The notes under the pieces are model-generated. The model was given only the letters and a program-made list of their open reading frames with translations, did not search any database and was not told where the DNA came from. A program made the translations under genes and the position numbers. A DNA stretch of 64,000 bases from Warburgia ugandensis (taxonomy: Eukaryota; Streptophyta; Magnoliopsida; Canellales; Canellaceae). Positions 9,254 through 21,343 of this stretch are shown here, piece after piece (position 1 is the stretch's first letter; the number at the start of each line of letters is the position of its first letter). The stretch spans positions 25,245,437-25,309,436 of the forward strand of contig CP141138.1 in the NCBI GenBank assembly GCA_035236585.1, given 5' to 3'.

Positions 9254-12250
9254 CACCCATTTGCCATCACTTATGGGATAAATGATCCCTAAATTAAGCA
9301 ACTTAAGGACTCTTATTTGAACTACATCCTTCTTATTAGACTTTAACTTTCTTTGCAAATGATGACATGATTTAGCATCATCCTCTAAGTAGATTCGGCA
9401 TGTACATATCAAGGAGCTAATATATTTAATGTCTTCTAGGGTTCGTCTTATTACACCTTTATGTTCCTTGAGGGTTGTAAGTAATTGTTGCTTTATAGAT
9501 GTTTCCAATTGAGATGCAATTATGACAGAAAAAGTTTCTTCCTATCCTAAATAGGCATATTTGAGTTTAAAAGGTACAAGTTTCAAATCTATCTTAAGAG
9601 CTTTTTTAGATGATGGAATGGGACTAGACTCCCTCGATGGAAGTTCCTTGTAATGACGTTTCCATCTTTCTATGTCCATATGTGGCACAAAATTTAGGAA
9701 AATATTAACTTTCTCTATTAATTTTTCCTTATTAAACTCATTGAAGTGGGCTAAGCAGGCCTTAAGTGGGTCCAACAATGAAGTGGTTATGAAATGATCT
9801 TGTAGAATTGAATTTATCATGTTGACATAGTACAAGTCATCAGAGATTTCTACTTGTGTCTTACATATATCAAATATGTTCAATTCTACTGTCATGTTGC
9901 CAAATGAAAGCTTTCATGACACCATTTCTACAATTTATTAAGGCATTAGAGGTAGTAAAAAAATGGACGTCCAAGGATCATAGGGTTTTCCTTCTACTCA
10001 TTCAGCACTAGTTGTATGTCTAAAACTAGAAAATTGATTGAGAAAAAGAATTGTTGTATTTGAACTAGTACATCTTCTATTGTGCCCCTTGGCATTGCGA
10101 CTGCTAACTGGACTGTGGTAGATGTTGGTTTGAGTTCTCCTAGTCCTAATTGAACATAAATTGTGTATGGTAACAGATTAACACTGGATCATAAATGTAA
10201 GAGGGTTTGGTTAATCTTATGATTGCCAAAGATGCAAGTGAGAGTGGGTCAACATAAATCCTTGTATTTTTGAGGTGTATAGTGCTGAAGAATTGAACTT
10301 ACTTATTTAGTAACTAATGCCTTCTTTTGTGCATTCAATTTCCTCTTGATTGTACATAATTCCTTTAAAAATTTGACATATGATAGAGGTTGTTTTATTG
10401 CATCTAAGATTAGCAAGTTGAACTTAACTTGCTTGAATATCTCCATAATCTCAATATAGGTGGTACTCTTTGTAACTTGACGCAACCTTTGAGGAAATGG
10501 AGCAAGGATGAGATGTGGTTCAACAGGTGGAGTGGGGTCCATCTCTTTAGATTTTTCTTTATTTTTAGTGGATTTATTTTATTTTATTTTTACGTAATCA
10601 GTCTTTGGTGGCACATCTGTCTCAATTCTTTTACACTCCTAAGAAGGGTAAGAGCCTTAGGCTGTTCCATGGTGAGCTAGATGATGCACTATATGCATTA
10701 TTGCCAACTGCATGCACATCCTTAAGGTGTGCTTGTGGTTGAGCTAGAAACATTTTTTTTCTTTCCATAATTGACTTTAGCTCATCATAATTTTCATTCC
10801 ATTCCATGGACTCTTTGGATTGTTTTAATTGGACTTCTAATTGAGAAATTTTCTTCTCTTGATTTTGGATAGGTTGATGTAAATTATCCTTTATAGGCCT
10901 TTTAGTGGGGGCATGTAAGGTACATGACCAGGAGGTTGATGAGTTTGCTAAGGAATTGGAGCAGGATGTCTTTGATTTGTTGGTGAGGCTAGTATGGGCC
11001 AAGTTGAGAGACATTAGCAGTAGGTCTATTTCTCCAACTGAAATTTGGATGGCTTCTCTAGTTGGGATTATATGTTTTAGAGTATGAGGAGAAAGGTCTT
11101 TTATATTCATTTAGTACATTAGCTTGATTATAAAGTACCTCTTGGATTGTTGGAATTGTGGGGCATCCTGAACTAAGATGTGTGGTACTTTCATAGATGT
11201 TATGCACTTGTTCGACCTTTTTGGATGTGATGGTCCCCATTTCCATGGTCTCTACTTTTCGGTGTTAGGGATGCTACTTTGACATTAAGTTCATCTTTCT
11301 TAGATATGGCATATATGCCTCCCCTAGCATGGGTGGTGGGCTTGGGCCTTTCTAGATGCTAAACTCTTTTTGAGTTAGCCTAAGCTTTTGCACTCTCAGC
11401 TAGCCATTCCAAATACTTTTTCCTTCTTCTTGTTGTTGATCTAGAAAGTTACCATTACACATCATCTCTATAAAGGCGCATGTCATAATTAAGCCCCTCA
11501 TAGAAGAAACTAATAATGCACCATGATCCATAGCCATGACGTGGCATATGAGTAATAGGTCTTTGAACCTTTCCCAACATTGGTAGAATCACTCTTTGTC
11601 CTTCTAGATAAAGTTCATTATCTTTTGGTGGAGTGTATTTATTTTTATGTGTAGGAAAAAACTTTTCCAAGAATACTCTAATCATTTCATGCCAAGCCCT
11701 TATGGAACCTGCTGATAGTGTATTAAACCATATTTTTGCTTTTATCTTCAAAGAGAAGGAAAAAGTTTAAACCTCACTATGTTTAAGACAATGTTTTGTG
11801 TATTCTATGTGGTACATACTTCATGAATTCCTTAAGATGGATTGCTCCTGTTTTCAATTCTAGTGCACCAACATTCGGAGGTTAAATAACACAGGATGGT
11901 GTGTTGGTGTGAGTTTGCTATAGGTAGTATTTTATAGTTCTCCCATGAGGATTCTGATAAAAATCATTGTCCCCATGATTACTCTTTTGGTACTATTTGT
12001 TTCCATTCCTTCTCCTATCTTTATCCATTGGATGAGAATTTCTCCTTTGTAGAGATTGATACTCATCATCTATTAGAGGTGATGGTTCCTCATTCAAGTT
12101 GAGTGGAGGGCTTTGATCACCTCCAATACTTTCACGGGGTGAGTTACCCATAGATTGTTGTTCAGTCATTGATGGTGACTACTTTGGTTGCATGTCATTT
12201 TGATCATACTTAACTAAGCTCTTGGTTTTGTCTTGTATTTAGAAGTGCAT
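9254..12250 (-). pseudogene. Gypsy 1 gag-pol remnant
   Basis: From right to left the minus strand shows a gag start near 12250 (stop at codon 4; a second Met at 12169 followed by a Ser/Pro/Asp-rich N-terminus), a retrotransposon gag domain at 11751-11455 (IKAKIWFNTLSAGSIRAWHE and LEKFFPTHK), a gag C-terminal part near 11110-10631, the pre-protease block at 10542-10303 (VKFLKELCTIKRKL), a degraded protease near 10300-9900, the linker at 9895-9542, and the RT start at 9508-9251 (LKEHKGVIRRTLEDIK, LNLGIIYPISDGKWV). The protein would form the particle and start reverse transcription. Many stops and the missing catalytic core make it non-functional. Confidence 0.8.
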
Positions 12251-13376
12251 ACAAAGAAAGATCTTTTTAATTTTTCAATGAAAAAACTACCCTAAATGAT
12301 GCAACCTAAATACTAATGATAGTTAGCGATAGAGCACACAATTTAAACAACCCTAAGAATAATAGGCAGACAGTTTGATTGTCTTGAATTTGTGTGGGAG
12401 AGAAGATTTTATATTAGCCTAATCTAATGCTCATCCTCTCTTTCAGACATACTTGATCACTTACCAATTATATCCTAACTTAACCAACCACTTCACACCC
12501 TCCTCAATTAGCCATAGATAGTTTGAGTCATCAAATGTTCTAGTAGAGCTAGACATTTAAATACTAGCTCAGTTAGTTAGACAGGGGCCACTAGAGTGGC
12601 AATAGGTCACGTCCTTCCAATAGGGTCCTATGAACATGTGAGGGCCTCTATAGGTCTCTTCTAATTAATTTAGAAGGCCGGGTTATGTGCTTGTGATGAT
12701 TATCCTAAGTGGGCTAGGAGATGGTGATGATATCTATCCTTGATCTTATGGGGTCGGGGCTCCTCACTAATTAATTTTCATATTCCATGGTAGTTTGATC
12801 AACATATAAATCACCTTAAAGCCATAAATGTATTCTAAAATACAATTAAAAAGCAATATACTAATTCAAGCCTTAAAATGCAACGAGTGTAAAGTATATA
12901 ATCTATATGCAATTATACTACCAAACAATAATGCAAAATTATTCTAATTATCCAAACCCTAATCTAGGAATTGCAAGGAGATATGACTGCTCACAATAGA
13001 GTCCTAAATAAAGTCTTCTTGTACAAGGGTAGGACTATTTATATTCCACCTCCATTTTTAAGTTACGATGGTTCATCTTTGACCTGTATTATTACAACAT
13101 TTTTCAAATGAATTGTGATTAAAAATTATAATCCTTCCTCACCACAATTTACTCAAAATAAAAAATGAGTTATCATGATTGAAATCCTCCTTTAATTCCT
13201 TCTCCAATTTATTGTAAAATAAAAATAACAATGCGTATCAAATTTTAGAAAATGGAGCAATTATGCACTAAAGAAACACTTCCAAATATATCAAGAATGC
13301 TAAATGAATGCAATTCTTAAAAATTTTAATTTTTTAATTTTTTGATTTTTAAAATTTATGAAACCTTCATTGTGGG

Positions 13377-13394
13377 TACCTGGCAATGCATTAA
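13377..13394 (-). promoter_or_regulatory. Degraded primer-binding site of gypsy 1
   Basis: On the minus strand this reads TTAATGCATTGCCAGGTA, next to the LTR end and in the same context (GTTTTT before, CCCAC after) as the better preserved site of gypsy X at 41598-41615. It matches the Athila/Tat-type site TGGCGCCGTTGCCGGGGA at about 10 of 18 positions, so the call rests on position rather than on sequence alone. Confidence 0.5.
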
Positions 13395-13398
13395 AAAC

Positions 13399-15151
13399 TC
13401 ATTATTTTTTCAAGTGCACAAGCTATTGTAATATAATTTGTTCAAATATTGGTTGATCGACTTAACTTGAAAAGCGGGAGTTTAACTAAATTTTAAAATT
13501 TTAAAATTGAAAAAAATTAAAATAATTAACTAACAAAGCATTAAAAACTTAAATTCATTACTTCAATAAAATTCTACTATGCTGAATTTAAAAAGATAAT
13601 AAATTATATTAAAATAAAAGCTAAATTTCCATTTCCTTAGCATGATTGCGATGAAATTCTCCATATTTGATTACATCCAGGTAGATCAACCCATACCAAT
13701 CATTCACTAAAACCCTTAATTGCTAATTCAATGATTAGATTATGTGAAGTATCTAAAAATATGATGATCTGGATTAGTGGATGAAACTAAGATTTGGACA
13801 ACTGATATTGACTATATGATGTAAGATCAAAGCTTATGGATCAACTAGGAATTGAAATTTTAGTGAAGATCTAAAGGTGATCTGAAATTAAGAAATAAAT
13901 AAATCAAGAATTAGGAAGATTATTTTGGTTGAAACTAAATAGTTGAATCAGTCAACTAAAATGAAACATAAATTAAATATAGTTCAGGGACTTATTGAGA
14001 AAAGGAAAAAATAGGGACAGAGAATTTTTACACGAAGAAGAGAAAAATGCAAATAGCTCCTTGTGTTTGTTTAAAACTTGAAAACGAATGGGAAAAAGAG
14101 GGACTTGGTGTGAAACTTAAATGGGTTTGGATTGAAACAAAGGTAGACTACTAAAAGGAGAGAAAACATTGAAGAATTGGTGATAACAACCATGAAGAAC
14201 AATGGGAAATAAGGACTGCAATACAGAAAGAAGTAGGAAAAAAACCAATTATGAAAGAAGTGGATGATGATTGGTATGAAGGTGGAACTGGAAAGGAAAC
14301 ATGAGAGAACCCAACAATTGGAATGATGATAAAATATGGCAAAATGAAAAGGAAGAAAAAGATAGTGGAATATAAGAGTAACAAGAAAGAAAAAAAAAAT
14401 GCACCACTAAAATAGGAGAAAACAATGATAGTGGAACATGATGAGAACTACAGTGATGGAAGAAAGAATCAAGGATAGTGTTTGGAATAAGGGAAATCAC
14501 AGTGATGGCAGAGAAAGAAAACAATAAAAAGAAAAGGGTGAGAATGGATGCGGTTGGGTTTGGTTCCTTCTCATTCATATGTTCTTCCTCTAGGGTTTCT
14601 CCTATGAGTCTTTTTCTCCTTCGTGATTGTCTTCTACGGTCCTCCTTTGCTAGCCCCCTTTCTTTGTTATATAGCCCACATAATTAGCTATAGTCTTATG
14701 TTTTTGTTTCCTATTAAGAAACCATTCCCAAAATAACACGTCTCTTTCCCTCTATTAGTTTCCTACTTCAGAAACTGTTTTTGATTCTTTTTCCAATTTC
14801 AATTTCTCAATTTTCTCCAACCATAGTAAAGTAGTTTCTCCTAGATTTCATCTTGCCCTGTAGGGCCCTTATAGGCTGAGGATGATCTGGTACCAATTAG
14901 CTTGATATGAGTCCTTCAAATCCATTCTAATTGATTTGCAACACATAAAATTCAATAAGAATCATCTTAACAATAATTTATTCATCTAATCAGCTCCACT
15001 AATCATATAACTATTAAAATTTTCCATACATTAGTTAGATGATCAATTGGGGCTATTATGCACATCTAATTTCAAAATTTGAAATTGATTGATTAGATAT
15101 CTATCATGATGCTAATTTAAGGGTATTTTAGCTAAAGTTGAGCACTCAGCA
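13399..15151 (-). repeat. 5' LTR of gypsy 1
   Basis: The right end, read on the minus strand, begins TGCTGAGTGCTCAAC, followed by a diverged version of the start of the gypsy X LTR. The left end is followed by the primer-site context. It contains no gene; open frames near 14150-14690 are low-complexity LTR sequence. A TATA-like motif lies at 14668-14675 (minus strand: CTATATAA). Viral coat-protein sequence resumes at 15152, which would be the start of the target duplication (TTCCT), but the matching left copy was deleted. Confidence 0.7.
14668..14675 (-). promoter_or_regulatory. TATA-like element in gypsy 1 LTR
   Basis: The minus strand reads GGGCTATATAACAAAG here, in mid-LTR, the expected place for the element promoter. 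The gypsy X LTR has TATAAAAGG at the equivalent place (51919). Activity cannot be judged. Confidence 0.45.
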
Positions 15152-15900
15152 TTCCTCTCTGTGGCATGAAAGAATTACATAAATTCATGATTGACACAAA
15201 ACAAAATTACAAGCATCTCAAACGAAAGTTGCAGAGGTTATAAAAAGACTTATTCTAAGATTCGTAAGCAAATTAAGAGATTGGTAGATATTACTTGAAG
15301 AATACCACCAATTACAAGTTTTCCAATACCCTTCTTTTGAAGGACTATTTGGCCACTTGCAGATAAAATTTGGTAGATCTCGTCATTAGCAAATAGAAAC
15401 CTATAGATATGAATACTTAGAGATGAAATGCTATTCTCAAGATCAAGGATCTAGAAAAGCATTTTGATAAGATGTCTCAGAGATATTATGCCATTAATGG
15501 TATTGATGATTTCAACATCAAATAGGTATTCCTCAACTCATTATCTGAACCTCTTAGAAATCAAACTCATAAGCTGATGGAAAATATGAAGTTTTCTCTT
15601 CAAGAATCATCCTTAGAATTTAATTGGCGGCATACTCAACTTGCTTTGTAGCGATTATGCAAACAAAGAAAATTTCTTATGGAAACGGAAAAAATAAGAA
15701 CAAAGTTGCATGGGAAAGGTCAGATCTTGCTACCAAATGCAAAAAGGAGAAAGATTGTTCCTACAGCTTGAACAAGAAATATCAAAGGAGATAGTTCCAC
15801 AAAAATCCAAAGTATCGTCATAAGTTAAAATTAAAAAAAAAAAAGAAAATGACAATATTTGAGGAAACAGAAATTCAATGGAAAATCTATAAACAAATTC
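15152..15900 (+). pseudogene. Broken coat-protein region, viral copy A
   Basis: The sequence parallels copy C 23986-24740. It encodes fragments of the viral coat protein (short runs such as RLRDW-like and HFDKMSQRYYAING) and its Lys-rich C-terminus. Frameshifts and stops are frequent. In copy A this region joins, at about 15900, directly to sequence that in copy C lies near 25260, so the end of the coat protein and the whole aspartic protease (about 500 bp) are deleted. Confidence 0.6.
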
Positions 15901-16139
15901 TATTTTTGTGAAAAGACCTAATCCTTGTTTTTGACATCCTCCACAAATTTCCTAACCTTTGTTGGTAAAAAAAAAAAGGGCTTTTCCATAAACGAAATTT
16001 CTTACTTGGCCCCAAATCCTAAACCATCAAGTAGCAAATACTTGCAACTCCATAAAATTCTAATTAGTTAGAGATTGTTGTGGAGAAAACCACACAAAAT
16101 TTCTCACAAAATGTTCATTGCCTCTCTAGACTAATCCAT

Positions 16140-16800
16140 CATTCTTTATCTCTCTTCCTTTGAAGAAAATTGAGAATATCAATCTTATAAAAGTTAGTCA
16201 CAAAAGAATGAATCTTGAGCACATTATCCTAGCCATCCAGGAATTATCTCAATTATAAGCCAAGGTCTTGTTGAACCCACTTCTTCTCTATGGGCATATG
16301 AAGCCTTTATGTCAATAAAAGAGTTCAACAAATCAAAGGAAAGCTTATGCTAGTTATCAATTACCAACCCTTAAACCATTTTCTTGTAGATGACAAATTT
16401 CCTCTTTCCCAAGAACATAGTTTCTTCCAATATCTTTCTAATGCCAAAATTTTCTCTAAATTTGATTTCAAAGTAGGATTTTGGTAGTTACGAGTTCATT
16501 CTCAAGAATGCCCAAAAACAACATTTTGTATTCTAGATCATCATTTTCAATGGATTGTCATGTCGTTTGGACTCAAGAATGCTCCTTCACAATTTCAAAA
16601 AGCCATGATTACCATCTTCAAACCCTTATTGGCCAATTTATTGATTTATATTGATTTTACTTATTATTTTCTTCAGATGTAGATTCACATGGACAATTTC
16701 TCAAAATATTCTTCCACATTGTAAAGTATTATAGAATCATGCTCTCAAAGAGAAAGATGCTCATTTGTCAAAAACATATTGATTTTCTTAGAATGACAAT
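16140..16800 (+). pseudogene. Broken reverse transcriptase, viral copy A
   Basis: RT motifs are recognisable on the plus strand: KFSLNLIS-type frame-shifted versions of the SKFD block near 16450, a MSFGLKNAPSQFQ block near 16560-16600, and LLIYID at about 16640-16655. The catalytic YIDD box is destroyed: a one-base deletion with substitutions turns the second Asp codon into Phe and shifts the frame. The enzyme would copy viral RNA into DNA; this copy cannot. Confidence 0.65.
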
Positions 16801-17681
16801 CTTAGATGGAAAGTATCAACTACAACCACATATTTCCACACATCTCAAAGAATTCCCTGGCAAGTTATCTTCAATGAAAATCATATAACAATTTTTGGGA
16901 ATAGTAAATTTATATGGCAGATTTTGTCCCCAAAGTTGTAGTTCACAAGAATGTTCTCTCTTAGTTATTGAAGAAATATGTTGTTCCATGGTCTTCCAAA
17001 CATACATCAGCTGATCAAGCATTGAAAAAATTATCTAATCATCTTGAACTATTATAGATTCCTTGCACGGGCAAAAGAAATCTCCAGATAGATGTTAGTG
17101 ATGAATATTGGTGAGTCATACTTTTTGAAGAAAAGGATAGATAAAGAAATCTATGTGGAAAAGTGGTGTATTCAAATCAACTCAGCTACATTATCACTCC
17201 ACTTTCAAAGAGATACTAATAGTGAAAAATGCAATAGAGAAATTTTAGTTCCATCTCATTAGTCACACCTTCTTGGTAGAAATGAATATGTCATCTTTCC
17301 TAAGATGGTGCAGTTGAAATATAAGATGTTACCATAACCACAATTTCTCAGGTGGGTAAACTGGTTCTCACAGTAGTCCTTTGAAGTTAAACACATGGCT
17401 GATCTTAATCATCCATGGCAAGTTTAAATTTCTAGTATACATAGGGGACAACCCTTCACTATTGGTATTTATGTTATTTATTAAATGAATATTATATGAC
17501 AATATTGTTTAAGCCTCATGTTTATAGACTTTGGCATCTCGACACCACATGGTTAAACAAGTTTTGGAATGAAGGATCGCAGCAAGATTGGAAGAATTTT
17601 CTTAGTAGATCTCCAAAGAAATATTTTCTTACCAAGTTGAAAAATTATAAAGGAAATAGTGATACAAGAAATTATCTCCCT
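16801..17681 (+). pseudogene. Broken RNase H and C-terminus, viral copy A
   Basis: This stretch follows copy C 26105-26925 with many indels. It includes the RNase H region (near 17040-17330, degraded) and a C-terminal part whose best surviving frame is 17496-17708 (runs RLWHLDTTWLNKFWNE and RSPKKYFLTKLKNYKG). The similarity to copy C ends at about 17681. No integrase follows, consistent with a pararetrovirus rather than a gypsy element. Confidence 0.6.
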
Positions 17682-17818
17682 TTTTTGGTATCAAAGCTTA
17701 AAACATGAAAGTAAAGTAACAAAAGCTTTCTTGTGCTCAAGCTTTACTCCCACTATAAAAGTAAAGAAGCTCTTATGAGAGCATAACTTAAGCATAGCTT
17801 GGGTGGTGTTCTCACCTA
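17682..17818. other. Short unassigned stretch with an orphan primer-site-like motif
   Basis: Between the end of viral similarity and the LTR-E terminus lies 137 bp without a gene. TGGTATCAAAGCTTA at 17686-17700 resembles a tRNA-Met primer-binding site, but it is not preceded by an LTR end or a viral promoter region, so its origin is unclear. Confidence 0.35.
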
Positions 17819-18414
17819 TGACACCTCGGGTTTTAACAACAATATAGTAACAATTTATAAAAATAGTTGGGATCTTTGTTTTAAAAACTTTAATTTTTAA
17901 AGTGAGAAAAAACAAAGCTCTAATAAAACATGTACTTCAAAATTCGGGGAGTCATACAACCACAAAACTATAAATTTAACAGTGAAATGAAATACCATTT
18001 CTACCGAAAATTCGGCAGTCTCCTCTATATTTTGGATAATTGCACATGACAAGTGCAATACAAAATAACCTGACAAACATAATATAAGAGATGACATATA
18101 AGGGACTCAGTCTCCACACCCATCCATATAATCAAATGCTATTTTCAATAAAATGTATATTCCAACAATAGATAAGAAAATCAAGTCATGACAAAATACT
18201 CAGGGTCCCTCCATATAGCCATCACATACTACATGAATTCATATTCTTACATCTAGGTCACATTGCAATTTTTATTAAAGTGCAATCCATAAATAATAAC
18301 TAAAGTAAGATCCTGATCAAACCTTATCTCTAGAATGTCTTTAATGCTTTACTGAGAACTATCATCACTTTTGCTTGCTCTATTAATGCATCCACCTATT
18401 GTAACTCTCTATAT

Positions 18415-18445
18415 CTGAGGTATTGCAAACAAAGCAATGCCTCAG
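18415..18445 (-). promoter_or_regulatory. Conserved LTR hairpin, LTR-E copy
   Basis: CTGAGGTATTGC (18415-18426) faces GCAATGCCTCAG (18434-18445): 11 of 12 pairs with a 7-base loop, about 600 bp from the LTR 3' end. Confidence 0.65.
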
Positions 18446-18794
18446 CAAGCTATACTTGTGTAGGTGATTCACATTTGGTAATAAATATGATAAAATCATA
18501 TGACACAAAGTATCATAATCATGGTGAAATCTCATAAGATAAATGTATACAAGGCATGTGAAACATCAATCATCCATAATGGATAAATTAGAAATCATGC
18601 GCTAAACAAATCGTTATCAAACCTAAGTATCTTGGCATGCAAGACATGAAACACATGGATACACATCCATCACAATAATAAATTTTGCATCCACAAAAAA
18701 ATATAATGCATATCATGATTATGGAATGTCGTGCACAATCAAACCTTATAAGTGTCTCAACTACACGCACAACGATGGTGATGAGTACTTATTC

Positions 18795-19153
18795 CAACCT
18801 TGGGTCCTTCACGTGTAGCCCGCATTAGTCTATTTTCTGATGGAAGCCTGTTAGCCAAAACTATGGGTATAAGACCTGGCTTATCCTGCTTCACCCGATA
18901 CAATCTAACCCTAGGTACCACATGTGCAACCCGCATCAATCTATTTCCTGACGGAAGCCTGTCAGCCCAAAACTACTAGGCCACCCTCAAATCGGTTCAA
19001 GACCCAGCTTACCCTACTTCACCTGATACAATCTGACCTTGGGTCCCTCACGTGTAGTTCACATCAGTCTATTTCCTAACGGAAGCCTGTCAGCCCAAAA
19101 CTACTAGCCCGCCCTCAAATTGGTACAAGACTCGGGTTACCCCGCTTCACCCA
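18795..19153. repeat. Three tandem units of about 112-127 bp in LTR-E
   Basis: A unit containing GGAAGCCTGTCAGCCCAAAA, preceded by a CACRTGTAG-type block and followed by a CTTCACCYGATACAATCTRACC block, occurs three times (starts about 18797, 18910 and 19035). Units two and three are closer to each other than to unit one. Such arrays are a known source of length variation in large plant LTRs. Confidence 0.75.
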
Positions 19154-21325
19154 ATGGTCTCGATCAAGATCCATGAAAAGGTGTAATCCATCACATATCA
19201 AAACATGGATAATCATGTAATCAAATGTCACGATATCAAACATGAAGTACTAAACGCATTTCAATAAATCATAATAGTGCAGAAGACACATGCCTCAAGA
19301 ATTTAAGATAAGTCATGATCGATGAAATCAAAAGTGAAATCCCAAATGTGATCACCTACCTCAGACAAAGAACCACTCGTCTGTACCCCTCAAGTCTCGA
19401 TAAGACTCCAGTCTAGCTCAATCGCCTCAATACCCGTACCTAGATACACATCACATCCAGTCATACTTAGAATCCACTTTATTTAACTTGGATTCTTAAT
19501 TACCCAATATTATGTTTTTGTATTTTATTCTATTGCATTCAAGGCATTCCAATGATTCCCAACCATAGAATCTCAAGGCAGGGCTCACCTCAGTAGGTTA
19601 ATCATTCCAGATAATGATAATTTGGGCCCCCTATAATCATCAGGCTCCTTTCATAATTACGTCATTATGCATTTTTGAGCTATCATGCTTAGATCATGTC
19701 ATTCTTAAGAAAATTTTATCAACTAATAAATAAATCGGGCACTACTACATGCAATTCATGCATAATCTTATCTAGTTACATCTAAATCAATAAAATGAAG
19801 AGGTCAGGATTATCATCCTACTTCATGTAGATCCATCTGTAGAACATATAGTTATCCTTGTCGCTGGATTGTCAATTGATCGCCTCGAATATGCCCGATA
19901 TGTACTATCCATAGTAATCTTGACAATGATTGTCCACCTGATCATCACAGATCACGCAATAGATCAATAACCTTACTCACACAACCTCCATGATTCATTT
20001 GAACGGAAATGGATCATCAAATTGGAATCATCTAAGGCCATTAAAATTCTAATCAATCATTTACCAATGACTGATCACTAATCATACTTCAGGTACAATA
20101 TCATATCACCCTTGATCTATTATTTAATCTCTAGATTAGTGATTTAACTATTAGAAGTGGTCGGATCTCAATCTTAGCATGTTATTTGACATTTTAGCTA
20201 ATGGACCAATGGAATTTAACTCATTCTATAAAAATTTAAGGTTTAGGAATGCAATGGCAGTGTCTGATCATCAATCAGGCATCATCATGCTCTTATTCCT
20301 CGATTATTCGATTGAACCGTTAAGATCTTCTCTCCATTTCAATATAAATCTTCAATTGCTACCATATCCTAGCTAATTTCATGCTTTAGAACTCATCCGT
20401 AGCATCTGATCATCGATCAAAGTCAAGAAGTCACTGTGTAATAGTGACAAATCGGATGGCTGAGATCGTTTGATGAGTTTTTAGCCCAAATCAACCAATT
20501 CAATTTGATCTGGGCTAGATTGGGTACTTAATTACCTATCCCTAAGCGTAGATTAGGAAATGGACAGTTAGATCGTCATAAAACCTAGATCTAACATGAA
20601 CAGTGCTGATTTTGCAAAATACATTAAATTACGCATTGGGTTTTGTGGATCTTACCTTTTGGATGAATTTCCATGCGTTGCCCACCCTTGGATTAGTCGA
20701 ATTGATCACCGTTTTTCTTGAAACCATCTGATAGCACTGCATGTACTGTCTCCCCTTCGATCGATGGTCCAGATCATCTCGGATCTCCTAATAGACCTAG
20801 GGTTCTGGTTTGTCTCATTGTGCTGAATACAATGATCAGCTCGAATCATGGATCCGAGCCATCATCTTCTTCGGCGATGGCCTGAAAGTCTGGCAAAACC
20901 CTTTGTGTTTTTCTCCCTTCTCGCTGGCATGCTTGGACTTTTTCGGCAGCCTGCGTGTAGGTCCTCCCTTCCTTCTCTCCCTCTCCCTCTCCCTCTTCTT
21001 CTTTTCCCTTCTTCTTCCTCTCTCTTTTGTATATTTTCTGTAGGGTTTGGAAAGAAAATAGACCCAACATCTTTGTGGGGTTTCTTTAAGGGGGGAGGGG
21101 TGTCCGTATCAAACACGGCCCGCTTCATTTAAGCATTTCATTTTTTCATTTTTATTTTATCTAGGAAGTTGCATCACCTCTCTTCTAAGCATTCTCTTTA
21201 TCCATTCTAGTTATGTAAGCATTTGTTCTCTTTAATGTAAATTCCTCCTTTGGTGTGCTTCTTTACTTTCATGTTTTAGACATTTGTCTATATTTCTTGT
21301 ATCTTTAATTAGACATTCCCTCCTT

Positions 21326-21343
21326 TGGTATCAAAACCTAGCT
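21326..21343 (+). promoter_or_regulatory. Primer-binding site, tRNA-Met type (viral copy C)
   Basis: TGGTATCAAAACCTAGCT agrees with the first eight bases of the tRNA-Met complement and at about 13 of 18 in total. It lies at the head of the leader in the same position as the copy A site (4542-4559). Confidence 0.7.

Larger units (their letters stand above)
9254..15151 (-). mobile_element. Gypsy 1: 3'-truncated Athila/Tat-like element inserted in viral copy A
   Basis: Read on the minus strand this has a 5' LTR (about 15151-13399), a leader, gag from 12250, protease, and only the first part of RT, ending after the run ISDGKWV at 9254. RT core, RNase H, integrase and the 3' LTR are gone. It lies inside the viral coat protein region: viral sequence stops at 9253 and resumes at 15152, with about 11 bp missing compared with copy C. 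I infer insertion followed by a deletion that took the 3' half of the element. The gag and LTR ends resemble those of gypsy X at 39649-53358. Confidence 0.8.
17819..21125 (-). mobile_element. LTR-E: truncated Del/Tekay-like gypsy LTR
   Basis: The left end TGACACCTCGGGTTTTAAC is, on the minus strand, a chromovirus-type LTR 3' end (..CCGAGGTGTCA). The orientation is also shown by the conserved hairpin at 18415-18445, about 600 bp from that end as in LTR-A to LTR-D. Near 21085 a block GGGTGTCCGTATCAAA resembles GGGTGCTCGTATCAAA in LTR-C at about 59240, which lies about 295 bp from the LTR start; LTR-E therefore lacks about its first 300 bp. Viral copy C begins there. No coding region is present; open frames near 20810-21130 are pyrimidine-rich LTR sequence. 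Confidence 0.6.

Noticed and set aside
20810..21132. Overlapping frames on both strands at the end of LTR-E
   Set aside because: They come from a CT-rich/GA-rich LTR segment; products are Leu/Ser/Phe- or Arg/Glu-rich without a domain.
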